A DNA stretch of 64,000 nucleotides. Source: Atrichornis clamosus. Lineage: Eukaryota; Chordata; Aves; Passeriformes; Menuridae. The notes under the pieces were generated by a model. That model worked only from the letters and a program-made list of their open reading frames with translations, was not told the origin of the DNA and did no database searches. Where the stretch lies: NCBI GenBank assembly GCA_013400975.1, contig WBMZ01010266.1:62001-126000 (forward strand). Direction: 5' to 3'. Shown piece after piece: positions 12,780-25,996 of this stretch; within the stretch, counting starts at the first letter, position 1; each line of letters opens with the position of its first letter. The translations under genes were made by a program, and so were the position numbers.

Positions 12780-12950
12780 ATCCAGTTCGTGCTACTCCCT
12801 TTCCTTTGTCAAGTGAATTAATAGACTGAGGGAGTCCTCTAGCTGTGCAGGCACAGCTACTTACTGCTCATCACCTGCTCTGGGCTGGCACTTGCTGATG
12901 CCCAGGCTGGCGCTGGGGATGTTCCTGGGCAGCGCACGACTGATGATTAA
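12780..12950. other. Locally GC-rich block
   Basis: The block around GCTCTGGGCTGGCACTTGC and CCAGGCTGGCGCTGGGG is clearly richer in G and C than its surroundings. There is no open frame with protein character and no recognised repeat. It could be a degraded CR1 body or a small regulatory element; neither can be shown here. Confidence 0.25.
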
Positions 12951-15146
12951 ATAAAAGACACTGCATGTTTCATAACTACAATGCTCTTGTTAACTTAGAA
13001 ACAGAAGGCATTTCATTTAATTTTGGACTAGAGTAAAAAAAAACATAATTGCTGCATAGTACAAGTAGTGTGACAGATGTTATAAAAGGTTATTATATTA
13101 AAAACTAAATAAGCTAGATTTTATGTACATACTGTCTTTGTCACCGTGTAACCTACTGTATAAACAAGCATGATGAAAGTGCTGATTGATAGAAAATGCA
13201 TTATACAGTAACAGTAAAAAATGAGAGAATTCAGTTGATTATCAGATATATTGGTATATGACTGAGAGTCAGTACTGTTTCACTCCTAGATATTTAACAT
13301 GCTGTGTGTATTTAATGTTAAGGGAAAAGCTTAATGTACAGGAGGTACAGTTTGAGAACTGACAGCACGAGATGCTATTGCTTATGCTATTTTTTAATCC
13401 ATTAAACACCTACACTCTGAGCAGTTGCATGGAAAAATTAGCTACCAGCTCTATCAGTGCTGCACAACCCTAGTCTGGTAGGACTACTTAATCCTGTGGT
13501 GAGAAGATAATTTAATCTTCAGATTCATTCTTTCCCCACCTCTAAGTGAGCAAAGACTGCTCCATTGTGACAGTCTGTGGATGTTATGATATAGATTACT
13601 GTTTAATAGCCAAAAATTAGATTAAGGAAGTTAAGGTCACAGGTTTCTCACAACATCCACAATAATAAATAAATGAGTAATATTTAATTTCCCACAACAC
13701 CTGTCATATAAAACTGTCAAGAAAACCCCAAACAACAACATACTAGAAAAACTGCAAAATATTTACAGCATGATTAGCTGTGTGCATGCATGCCTAGTTT
13801 TATGTTCCTGAAGCCATTCAAAAGAAATCCAAAACATTGTTACATAAGTAAAAAGAATTTGGCCTTTTATTCCTTCTCACTCAATACAATCAATATTTCT
13901 TGAAGGACAAATAGAGGAATTAAAAAAACTGCAGTGACATTTATCTGTGAACCAGTTTGGCAAAAATATTTAAGCCACGAGAAGTTGAACTCCAAAACAA
14001 AGCAAGTTAAAACCTTACTTTCCTTGATAAAAACATTCTAAGAAATCCAGGCAGGCTTGATTGAGACACATTTTTTGACACTTTATACTAAACTGTGCCT
14101 TTTTTTTGTTCTTTTTTTTCTCTTTCCTTTAAAAATTATATAAAACATTTTTTGTGTGAAAAATCACACCCGAAAATTCTGTCCAAATGGAGACTGGAAC
14201 AATGCCTTGTAACAGTGTTAATTGTCACCATGGAAACCAGAAGAATAAGCCATTTTGAAACTGGTATAGAAGGCACACATTGAGCAACTCAAGCATTTTT
14301 CAGCCTCTCTCAGTGTTAAGGAACAAGATGCCTAGTCACTGAGAGGTCAGAGAAAGAAATCATCATGAAAGGTTCGTAGATGTGCACTGTCTGGTAAACA
14401 ATAAAAAAATCTGTACACAGTTAACAACTCTGTAAGACCGCGCGCTGCATCTCTCAGAAAGAGAAACACCACGAAAAGATGATCAGGAGATCAGCAGATT
14501 CCACCCCTTGAGCAAAACTTTAGGGCAATATTATGCGAACCTTGCCCCTAAAGCTCCCTGGGAATTCTGTTGTTGTAATAAAACTTCAGAAGAGAAAAGG
14601 GAAAAAAAAAAGCCTGCATGATGGAATTCAAAATAATGCTCTAAAAGCACACAGAGAGATTAAGACATCCATTGTAAGACTTTTGTATGGTGCTTCTGTT
14701 GGTTATAGTGAAAAGAGACCAGACATACTGAACACACAGTGGAGCTATGAAATGCTATGGCTAGGAAATACAGAAGAATTAAGCCAATGAACTTTCTCCA
14801 TTACTGGAATACGGATGTGCTATTTGTAGGTGTTCTGCATTCCATCATTCACACACTAACAAGTATCTTCAGTCAGATGGTACTGTAGGATATACAACTG
14901 ACATCGGGACTGAGTGGCCTGCAATCTTAGTTTTACCTGCATTCAATCTTCATACTTTTAAAATTTGCCTTTTGGGGTGTTTTGACTGCTTCAGACACCA
15001 ATAAATACAGACACATACCCTCAGCATCTGCATGTGCGTGCACAGTCAGCAGTGGCACACATTTGCAAAATCTACTGCATGCATAAAATTGAGTAAAGAA
15101 TATTCTGCAAGCAAATTCACCAAATATGTAATATAAACATATACAA

Positions 15147-15186
15147 ACATATATATATATATGTATATATATATATGCATATATAG
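15147..15186. repeat. (TA)n microsatellite
   Basis: About 40 bp of alternating TA with single G or C interruptions. Confidence 0.9.
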
Positions 15187-15589
15187 CAATATTTGTCTAT
15201 CATCTCTTCACACACATTCTCACTTTGCTTTCTGGGTAATGTTTGCACTCTTCATGCTAGGCTTCATGGTGGCCCCTTAGGAAGCCCATGCCTAATGCCA
15301 TTCAGTGGCGAACAAAGAGTCTTTTTATTCCAATGTCCAGGGTCCAAAGCTCAGCTGTATACAAGCAAAGTGAAGGAATCTGCTAGAGGCCAGCCTACCC
15401 TTCACAATAGCTTTTAATGCTTCTACCTTTTTGGTACTGTCAGTGTGAAACATTTTAGAAACTGTCCAGAAGCTTGGTTATATTTCTTATGCTGTCAATA
15501 GCACTAGAACCTCTGGACAACATTCAAGATCTGGGCAGAGCAATCTCTCTAGATGAATAGCAGTTTCTGTTTCTTGCAAACTTCATGTA

Positions 15590-15780
15590 TTTCTCTATTA
15601 GCAATTTATGGCAAATAATTGCACAGAGAAATTATAAAGACTCCTACAATCGTCCTTGTAAATTAATAATAGGCTTTCTTGATTGGGATAAATTTGCTGC
15701 TGAGCCTTTGGAAAAATTAAAAAGTGCAATGTCATTTAAAATTGCCAGAACTCACAGAGCAAATTACATCTGAGGTTAAG
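15590..15780. other. Possible conserved non-coding block
   Basis: The block is non-repetitive and has several homeodomain-like AATTA and ATTAAT motifs and few runs. A 62-codon open frame lies within it but resembles no protein. Conservation is guessed from texture only. Confidence 0.2.
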
Positions 15781-16559
15781 AATCAGTTTTTCCTCTTCTA
15801 GTTTATTCCATTTGCATGATCTGGAAATCATATTACATTGGCTATGTATTGTTAATTGGACATAGATTGCATTATCTTTGATATAAATCAAACTACAAAT
15901 ATTAAAATGAATTGCAAATTCTGTAATAGAAGATCATAAAACAATCTTTTTTAAGTATCTCCCATTAATAATTTAATTCCAATTATATCACTTGGAAAAC
16001 TCAAGAAGGAGAATGCTAACTTATTTCCATTTGCCTTTTTCCCCTACAAATAAGCACAATAGCACAATATGTATTTATGTGAGAGTGCATGTGCATATGG
16101 GTGCATGCCTATAAAACAAAAAAATCTTAGCACTTTTGTCTTAAACCCCTACAGACACCTTGCTTTTTTTTTGTTTCAGAAAGTAGCAAATGCAGATTAC
16201 ACTTCTGCTATGCATTCCCTTCTGTGGCAGCTAGAGAAATAAACACATTGAAAGAAATATTAAGCAACTTCATGAACTGAATTTTGCCTACATTAAAAAA
16301 TTATGCAGTTGGTATCCATTGTTCTGCCTTTTTTTTAAGAAAGGTGATCCCAACACTTTAAATTTTACTATATATGTAATATCTTTTTGAAGACTTTGTG
16401 TGCCCTTTAATGAATTTATATTAAATATTTAATACTGTTTAGGGCATATCCACTACTACCAAAAACAGTTATATTCCCAGCAGTCCCACTGTTTCAGGCA
16501 GAGGGCTTGATTGATCCTCCTAGCCTGAATTGAGTAGAATGAAAAGAAGCAGTTGGAAA

Positions 16560-16820
16560 ATAGCTGCAATCATTTAATGCAGATGACCTCTGACAGGCTC
16601 ACAGCTCTTCTATCTGAACAGAAATTTGCATGGGGTCTCTGTGCAGAGGAACAATGTAACCTAAATGGTAGACAATCTTTATTCTAATGAAGTGGGTGTC
16701 AAGGTCAATGTAAAACTGCAATGATAAATGGTGCACCACTAGGCAAGAGAAGTTGCATAGGCATTGTAGTGCTTTCACATTAATTGAAGGCTGAAATGCA
16801 CTGAGTGAAAGCACAAGACT
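16560..16820. other. Possible regulatory block with nuclear-receptor half sites
   Basis: The sequence is non-repetitive, with TGACCT at 16585-16590 and TCAAGGTCA at 16699-16707. TCAAGGTCA is an exact extended half site of the kind bound by estrogen-related receptors and SF-1. Whether it is bound in muscle or brain cannot be seen here. Confidence 0.25.
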
Positions 16821-17674
16821 CTCTTTTCACCATAATGTGTTAATGCACAAATGTTTAAATGTTTTATTCAAGCCCCTAGCCTGTTGGCACAAATCTTATT
16901 GCAAACAAAAATACAATAGTTGGCCAATAACCAGAAAAATAGAACTTTTTATTAGCTTGCCTTATTTCTTGAATCCCTAACAACTTCCACAATCTACTCA
17001 GAGTACCAAAAGAATAACAAGTCTCCAGACACCTAATGTAATTCCCATGATCCTTTTTCTATTTAGGATATCTGTCTTTAATTAGTTCCAAACAAGCAAG
17101 CCTTTAGACAACTCTTCATTAGATACCATTCCCAATGAACTAACTGCGAGAAGAAAAGTCATGCTTCAATATTATTATTTCCTAGATTCCAAGTTTTCTT
17201 TTAGTATATAGTTAACATCTCCAGGTGCCTTTTGTTCTCAGAAAGAATTAGACCAGTAAAACTGGGTTTTGTAATGCAAAGAGTTGTGTGCCTAGAGTGG
17301 GGACTAAACTACAATCTGTTATTGTGGCTTTGTCAAAACCGCAATACAACTATAATTATAGTACTTCATCAGTCGATCAAGCAATTTGTGGAAGGCAGTA
17401 CATTTTGTCTTATAAAAATGAGGAGGACAGTAAGCTGCTTTTTAAAATCCTGAGCTGCTTAAGCTTGTTAAGGGTATATTGTTTGCTAATACACTCATTA
17501 GCAGCCAAGCATTTTAACTTCATCAATTAAACAGGAAATGGTGTTGCACCATTAGTTTCACAAAATGCTAAAAACCAGATAGCAGTCTACAGCTAAGAAT
17601 TTTAGAAAATGCATTTTAACATGCAAACTGCATTATACATTTCAACCCATTTTTTATGCAGCAACATATACATG

Positions 17675-17706
17675 GGGTGTGTGTGGGTCTGTCTGTCTGT
17701 GCGTGA
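17675..17706. repeat. (GT)n / (TCTG)n compound microsatellite
   Basis: A short GT run passes into GTCTGTCTGTCTGTGCGTG. Confidence 0.8.
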
Positions 17707-17746
17707 ACGTAGGTGGTGAAAGCCCTGCACATAGTTGTGAAGCTAA

Positions 17747-17772
17747 TTATATATATATACACACACATACAC
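17747..17772. repeat. (AT)n(AC)n compound microsatellite
   Basis: TTATATATATATACACACACATACAC, a compound dinucleotide tract about 70 bp beyond the GT/TCTG tract. Confidence 0.9.
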
Positions 17773-18180
17773 CCACTTAAAATTTCCCAAGTTCCCTAAG
17801 GATTGCTGCTGAAGCACAACGTCATTTCTTGACACTGATGAACATTTACTCATCTGAGTAATCCCAAAGATGACAGAAGTTTATTCCTGTGAACAACTGA
17901 CAGCTCTCCTGGATAACTAACAGGTTCACAATATGGATGATAAATTTTGAGTATTTGTCAGCCTTTAGAGTTTTAGGCTCTTCTGTGCAAATAGGTATTA
18001 CCAATATGATTAGAGATATTACACAAGGAGCTATAGCTTGTTATTAAAGAGGATCTGCACTGCTTTCAGTTTCTCAGGGTCTGTGAATGGCACATACTAT
18101 ACAACGCCATTTCTATTTTACAACTTGCCTGAGCAAGGGAATTTTCCATACGGAAATCAGTCTTCAGGATATTGCAATTC

Positions 18181-18285
18181 AGAGAATAAACTCCAGCGGT
18201 GGGGGTAGGGTTGGGGGGAGGGGAAGGAGGGAGAATTGTACTGTAAAGGAAAAAAAAACACCAAACCCCCAAAAACCCCCACGTT
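18181..18285. repeat. G-rich then A/C-rich low-complexity tract
   Basis: A G-run segment (GGTGGGGGTAGGGTTGGGGGG and GGGGAAGGAGGG, about 18197-18232) is followed by an A-run with CCCCC clusters (about 18250-18282). The G-runs have four or more groups of three or more G, so they could form a G-quadruplex on the plus strand, the non-template strand's complement for AKAP6. Confidence 0.6.
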
Positions 18286-18689
18286 AGTGATGAAACTGTT
18301 TAAAAAACTGTACAGCTTCATCTGTGTGTGATTTGTCAGGTCTGAAGCTTTGACGTGCCCAAGGGGCAGACCCCAGCGGGGCGCAGGCTGCAGAGCTAAA
18401 TAGCTGTGAAAGAAGTCTTAATGTAGGATGGAATTCAAACTAACCTTGACATGACCTCGGGAAAAATATGCAAAAAGTAAAATGAATGCACTCTGCAAGA
18501 TACATCCTAATTTTGTGGCCGAGCTGGTTAGTTTCACAAACATAACTGGGACTTTAAAAGCAAAATAAAATGCGAGGAAAAAGGGGAAACTTCAGAATTC
18601 AGAGTAAAAACTCAAGCAGGCACGGGGTGTTGCTCTGGACGCATATGAATCATTTGGAAACAATCCAAATAAAAACCAACACCGAACAA

Positions 18690-19070
18690 TATTGTTGTCA
18701 GCCTGTCTATTCAGGAAAATTGTTTTTTTAGGTTGAATATAAATGACACAAAGCCAAGATTACATCATTGCATTACAAAGTCTGTTGTGGCTTTTAGCCG
18801 AACAAGCCCCATGGATCTACTGGCTGATGGCAGTAATTCAGTAAGAAGTTTTAAAAGCTTGGTGGGGGTTTTCTTCTCTTATTTTTAAGCTTTGTTACTC
18901 TAAATATAGTGGAATTTTGTTCAAATATTGATTATTTAAATTTTTTAAAACCACATCCCTGAGTTTGTTCTGCAAGCTTACTACTTGATATAAACAATAA
19001 AAATTTAAGTGAGTATATTAAGCCTCGATTTGGCTTTATAATGCATTTTGCCTGTCTTGCTCAGTGTTCA
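18690..19070. other. Possible conserved non-coding block with a MEF2-type site
   Basis: The block is non-repetitive. It contains CTAAATATAG (18900-18909), an exact MEF2 consensus match, and several ATTATTTAAAT and TTGATATAAACAATAAA motifs of Forkhead or homeodomain type. It lies about 8 kb downstream (in plus-strand coordinates) of exon C. Function is unproven. Confidence 0.25.
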
Positions 19071-21900
19071 GTTAAGCAAGAAGACATCCACCTTAATATA
19101 GCAGCCAAGATCTGGCTTATTCACTAGATATATGGAAATTGTAATTGAGTGTCAACTTGCATTGAAATTCAATCCCATTACCTTCAGAATGCAATTTTGT
19201 AGCAATACCAGTTATTTACTATACTATTAACCAGTTTTTAAATATAATTTAATTGCTGAGAACACATAGCCAAGATACAGCCATTTGAATTCATACGGTG
19301 AGGGTAATCCAGTATGAGGTGCATGAGAGCCCACTAGATACGAGACAGCCACACATCTACAGATAAAGACAAACCCTGGCAGATGATGTTAGAACATGGT
19401 GCCACTGCACAGGTTATAGAGCAGTTCAGGTGAGGCCACAGAGCTGGAATACTTCGTGTTTAACAACCTATCGATCTCGTAAACCATGTGTTTTACTGGG
19501 ATCTTTGGCTGATTTGCGAAGGAATTTCGGAGATTGATCTTGCATTGCTTGCAACAAAGATGCTGGTTTTGGGTTTGTTTTCACACCTTGCACCAGAGGT
19601 GTGACTTTTGGTTCAGACTAACACAGATGCAACCAACAGACATGCTTAACATATTAGATGCAGATTTAGCTAAATTTATATTTATTTAGTTGCTTGGAGA
19701 AGAATTGATATTAAATAAATTTAAAATGGTGCTCTTTAGGTACTATACTGTTGGGTTAGTGCTCAGGTATATTTTTTTGAGAGAAAAAAAACCCAACAGA
19801 GTAAGGGAGACTCAAAAATACCTGTGTATCACTACAGTTAGCCCATTACTGAGCAGAAAATGTATTTGATGGCAGAGAAAGTGTTTGGTCTGGAAACAAA
19901 AAGGTGTAGTTGCAGCTCCATCCTTGGCTGGATATTCTTTAAATCTCATACAGATACACTTTTACATTTACATTTTTACAAAATAAAATACAACGTTGTG
20001 AGATTATGGAGATTTTTTGAAGAAGATATTCAAAGAAAATCATTTATAACCTGTTATCCTCTCTTCTGCTAAGCTGTGCCTGCTTTTGCAGTATGCATGA
20101 AACATAAAATTGGAACTCCTCTATACAAAGATTTAATTCCAAATGCACCTAGTATTGTCAGGCTGTGTGTTACAGGCATCATTCTGTTTTGAAATGGATG
20201 TTCCTGTGCATTTATCTTTCACAGACTGGCTCTTCTGAAGTCCTTATTCCATTGTTACTCAGCTAGAATGCTAATGGTGATCAGTAAAAGCCTTCCATGA
20301 GAGAAGCTTGACTGAAAATCTACAAATAAATTATCTGCTCTTCTAGCAACACTACTGGGATATGTTTGGGGTAGAATATCTGTGGATGCTCATCTTCTTC
20401 CCTGTTTGCTATACTGTTTCATGGGAGAAGAGGTTCCCTGCTGCAAAAATATCCAAATGGAAATTGAAGCTCCTCAGATCAACAGAGGCAGAACTCAGTC
20501 TCCACCAAAGGACAGGTAAATCCGCAAAGATCAGTACACCCACCATTTAAGGTACAACAGTAATGCAAATAACTAGACCTTGTCAACAGTGAGAAAAGAA
20601 AGTCATCCTTGGCCTGTGGCAATAGCCCTGCAGACTCCGCAGGCTAGTGAGTGACCTCAAGTCAAGCTCAGAAAGAGGCTGCATCTGGCTTGCTCCACAT
20701 GTGGATCTCAATTCTCACTACCTGTAGTATATACAGTAACAGGATTTTTAAAGTAATTGAAATCTTTCCTACACAACAGAACTTACACCTGTTTGACGGC
20801 CCATCCAGGTGCCGATTGGAAAGGGAGTTGACAGCAGATTTCTCAATTTGCCCTACAGGTATAATGAAAATATAATTATTATTTTAAATATACATTCTGT
20901 ACTGTATTAACTAAGTGAAAGCTATAGTTTTTACAATGTGCTATTTGATTTGTTCCTTATAATGTCCCTTGTGTTATATCAAAGTTGTAACATGCAGCAG
21001 GTCCATGAGGAATACTAAAAGATCTCCACTGACTATCTAAAACACTGCCACACACTGCAATTCCTGATACAGCAATACCATTGCAATGGTATCAAAACTA
21101 TTGCTAAAACATGTTAAATCTTATCGTTAACTGCTTATTATCATCTGCAGAGAGCCATACTCTGAAATTTCAAGAGATACAGCAAATAATAGCTATTCAC
21201 TTTTCCAGTACACATTAATGTTAGTAAAAGAAAAGGAGAAAGTTGGCACCCCATGACATTATCAGTCTTAACAGTGGACTAAGCTCATTTTATATTAAGT
21301 TGTTAAGAACTCAGTATTTAATATTTTTAATATTATTCTAGGAAAAAATAGTACTTTTATACAAAAGAAAAAATACTCTCAATTTGGAAAGTTATTTTTA
21401 TGATCAAATACAAACTGCTCTCAAGAGCAAATATATAAAAGAACTGCTGACACAGCCTAAAGTATGGCTGTGTGAATGCTGCAGAAAAAGCTATTTCAGA
21501 AAACATTTTTAGCAATAGGAGAAGTCCAACTTTGTTTAAACCTGAACTTATTTTTTTTTACAGTATCAAGTAATGTTAACAGCATGCTGAAAATGTTAAG
21601 GCTAAGTGTACAGTGTCAAAATAGATTGAATCTCTCTGAAAACTGGAAATTCAAGCTTTTTAAACATAATCCAGATGTTTGGCTTTTAATCACATTTCAG
21701 GAAAGAGGAAACTTATGCAATACAAAATTCATACATGCATATTTCATTAGTGCCTTTCCTATCACTGAATTAAAAATTTCTAACATATGTTTTCCTCAAA
21801 CAGATAATGTTTTAAATTAGAAGAGTTGGCAAGAAGTTGTACACCTCACAAATGTCATTGGAATATTTTAAATTAGAAGAAAATATTTCAATTTTTTATG

Positions 21901-21960
21901 TTATTAACTTTGATAGTTATTAACTTTGATAGTATTAACTTTGATTATTAGCCTTGATAG
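21901..21960. repeat. 16-bp tandem repeat, about 3.5 copies
   Basis: TTATTAACTTTGATAG occurs twice in perfect tandem (21901-21916 and 21917-21932). A shortened copy TATTAACTTTGATTA and a degenerate TTAGCCTTGATAG follow. The perfect first two units suggest a recent duplication. Confidence 0.9.
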
Positions 21961-24900
21961 CAAATGCTATAGCAGTGATCATTTTTAGCCTTATCGATAG
22001 GAAGTTCAATAGTCCCTGAAACAAACTAAGCATATACTGATGCCTGAACAGCAAGAACTAAGAACTAGTCTTCTTCAGAATACCTGAGACCGATAACAGT
22101 CTGACAGACCTGTGAGTATTTAACACAGATGCTTTTTGTCTTCCTCACTGGTGACCAAAACAGGGCAATGCTATGTTTCTTGAGCAAGAGCCAGACAATC
22201 TTGAAAGTGAAAGAACTTCTTCCAAGATGTATTTCAATTCTAGAACACTAAGAACACCACTATATTTGCTGAATAATATTTGAAGGACTATATCACTGTG
22301 GCCATTGTTTCTAATAGCTAATATACATGATAAATTATACAACTTTTTTTAACCTCCAGAGTCTTAGAAAATTAGATTCTGAGTTCATTTGTAAAAATGG
22401 AGTTACTAAATGTAATAATATTTTAATATTTTAAATAATTCAAGCCAGACAAAAATGAAGCAATAAAAATGAAAGGAACTATCACATATATAACGGGAAA
22501 AGGGAAAAAGACAAAAAAATCCTGCTTCTGGCTACCTGGATGTGACATTGTTCTTGCTCTTTAAGACCCCTGTATCTTCCAAGGAGCATGTGAAGTGTGC
22601 TCACAAACCACCATAAACAGAAATATGCCCCTGTTTTACTGTGATGTGATGGAATGAGATGTGACTATGAACTTCAAGTCTGTGTAGAAATGTTGGAAAC
22701 TAAAGAATCCAGGACATGCTGAAAACCAGTTTCTCTGTATCTCCAACAGCTGCTGTGCCTAGGAGAGATGCTTTGCCTCTTTCAAATAGCCACCTGCAAG
22801 GGTATGCCTAATGCAGCCTTTTACAGGCTGGTTCAAGCCTGCTGTTCCTATGCTCCAATTAATTGTAGACTTGCAACAGTCAGGTGAGGCAGAGAAATAT
22901 TATTTGCAATTTAAAATGGGAAAGTGAGGTACAGATGGACACCATGTACAGTCTCAGGGAAGATCTCTGATGTAGGAACACAAGCCTTTAGACAGACACT
23001 CCACTGTTCTGTCCAAGAGAATATGTTGTCTGAGCTCAGAACTACTTAACACTCTTTGTTTCACACTAGACTGAAAAAAAATATAGTTATAGCACTTATG
23101 CTACAACATTTTAGTCACTGCAACTCCACACACAATATATCTTTAATTCTCCAAGACATTTAGGAACTAACAATAATAGTTACCTTTAAAATAATATCAG
23201 AATGCAGTGGCACAGACCTCATTTTGTGACTGAACAACTAACAAGACAGAAACAAAAGAAACTTTTCCTCTGTTTCTTTCTATTTCTCTCATTTCAGGTG
23301 TCTGTTCTCAAGGATTTATGCTGCTGCTATACATGAACTCTGCTATTTGCTGGCATGATAAAAGCTGAAAGCTTCTTCTCATCTCTAATGTTTGGCATTC
23401 TGCCAAAATATTCTCTGACAAAACTTGGGTTGATTCAGAGATCTGAAGTTCAAGAAACTGTCACAATCTAACCTCCCCACTTGTATAAAATGTACCCTAA
23501 TCTTATCCTCTCCGCCTATATTAAGCTTTCAATTTTCTGGCTTGGAGAAAATATTTTTTTATTGCATCCATTCCTGACTTAAAGATACAAATGATAGGAA
23601 ATTCACAGAATTCCTTGGTAAAAATTATAAACAACTAGCTTCCTTCACTTTTAGAAAATGTATGGCTCATTTCTAGTTTGAATTTGTTTACTTTTAACTT
23701 AGAGCTGTTTTATCTTCTTATACCTTGCCAACAGCTTGAATGTCTGTGAGAGCATGAAGTTACAACAAGAATCAAATATGAAACCAGATGACTTGCATTG
23801 ATCTTGTGCTATCTCTGTTTGGTGTTTCTGGGATTATAATTTATAGAACCAGAATATAGAGAAGCTAAACAATTTTTTAAGAGGCTAGCAAACTCAAATA
23901 CACAAATTTTGGAAATTCTCAAGGCGCTTGGTTCTTCCTAGGGCTGTCAGAAACCAATTTTTTGATAACTTGGCACTGATGTAAAAGAAAAATAATGGGT
24001 TTGGATTTAGTTTGTGCTTATGGACAGTATTGCCTGTACTCACATTTGGCTTTTACTTGTTGGACTCTCCTGGTTCACTTAAAGATTGTTTGCTGCTGCT
24101 ATTCATGTTGGAAAGGAGGATAGGGAGCAGAAGCAAAAGAACGTAAGAGCAGATGAAGTTGGTGATATCAGTGAGAGTTTCACCCACAAGGTGAGTATTT
24201 TCTAGTGTACACTATCAACTTCTCTAGATTTACTCTGGAAATTGTAAAGTTGAATGTGAAGCGTTCTTGACAGACCAGGGAATCTGCCCCTTTGTGTTTA
24301 GCATTTTGTAATGAGCTTCTCTGAAATCAGCACACAGCATAACACCTGCATATTAATAGAATCTGTCTTTAGGAAATTAAAAAAGAAAGAATAGTTCTGT
24401 GAAGATATGGCAATGAAGCTGTAGAAATTGATTTCAGAAAAAAACCCCACAAGTTCATGTTGACTTGTGTTGTCTCACTGAAATGCTAATCTCTGTGCTC
24501 TAAACAAACTGATAAACTGGTGACTATAGCATTGATATTCAAATCTGTGTAACACTTACAATGTCAGTGGATTTAGAGAGTGGTAAGTTATTGCTATTTT
24601 AATGTCTGAATTCTACTTTAAGAAGGTGAAACACGGCATGTCTTGAAAATGGGAAAAAATATGCATAAATCTGAGAGGTGAAAAAAAATGCTTCGAAGGA
24701 CTGCAACAGCAGGAAACACCAGGACACAAAACCAGTAGTGAAGTAAAACATATGAAGTAAATTCAGGATATTTTGAATGTACTTCAGCTATAGCGAACAC
24801 TAGGGAAGACATGAACTTTTGTCTTTCTGGCACTCTCTCAAGAGATTCTGGTCCTGCTATGTGGAAAGTCTATTCTGGTAACCACGCATGCCACTATAGC

Positions 24901-25983
24901 TGCCTGGCTGTTCAAATACAAATTGAAAAGATCTGTGACCATTAAAACAAGATATATGCTTAGAGTAATGTGTATTGATGTCTTCAACTTTAACTGCTGC
25001 CTGTTTAATAGATGTTTGTTATGGGAATATGTGTAGGGAATTTAGCAATTCCAAACAAAGATGGAAAAATATAACAAAACAAATGAGAAAAGGATGACAG
25101 ATAAAGAACAAGGTCCCATTGACTGTTCTTTGTTTTTCAGAATTTTTAAGGAATACATTCTATTGAGAGTATCAGCAAAATATGTGACTGATTTTTATGG
25201 TGACAGAACCTTCATCAATGGTATCTGCACTTCAGTGACATAAATAAGGTGGTTTCACTTCTTAGTTTAAGTGGCTGTACTTCCTATCTTAACAATCATT
25301 TTATAATTAGTAACAATTCTAAAAATAAAAAAGTATACCTACTCGAATAGTACCCACTCATAATATTATCAGGTTACCATTTTTCAAATCTACATCTAAG
25401 TCAACTATTTTAGGTCATTTCATTTGCTATTATGCTAGAGGTATTATATGTTGCTACAGAACTGAAATCTAAAGAAATGAAAGTAATGAATACATATTTC
25501 AGAACAGGCCATAGAGCTTTTGTACATTAAATGACTACACTAGCACTACATTAACCCTATTAAAGGTAATTTTTACAGCTCATTGGTGATTGGCATTTGG
25601 TACTGATGTTTGAAGAATTGCCATTGCATTGATTTTATTCTTTGCTTCTTTAATAAAGTGTGGAAGAAATAGCAGCAGCAGGAATTAACTGTCCTCTGGT
25701 AAAGCTATTAAGCTCTTAAGAAAGAGGTTCAAATATTTAAACAATGCAAAAATCTTTAGGGACACTATATATGTTTTTAATTTTCCAACCTTTCATAGGC
25801 CTGAAAAAGTCCCACTAGTATGAATACATTTACACTTGATTGGTACAACAAAAAAGACCAAGTTCAGATTATGAATGCTCTCTCTTGGAATAATGCCTCT
25901 GAACAACAGAAGTCTTAATAAACATTATTGCAGACCCTTCTCAGGACATGAGTGAGCGCACAGGCTGACAACACAGTGTAGTA

Positions 25984-25996
25984 GGCCACCTGCTGG
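25984..25996 (-). promoter_or_regulatory. CTCF-like motif
   Basis: GGCCACCTGCTGG on the plus strand, read on the minus strand as CCAGCAGGTGGCC, matches 12 of 13 positions of the CTCF core CCASYAGRKGGCR. It lies in a GC-richer patch (25940-26000). Occupancy is unknown, but this is the best CTCF-type match I noticed in the window. Confidence 0.35.

Noticed and set aside
21476..21820. 114-codon open frame on the plus strand
   Set aside because: It is rich in Leu, Phe, Asn and Lys as expected from AT-rich non-coding DNA, with no domain or conserved motif seen.
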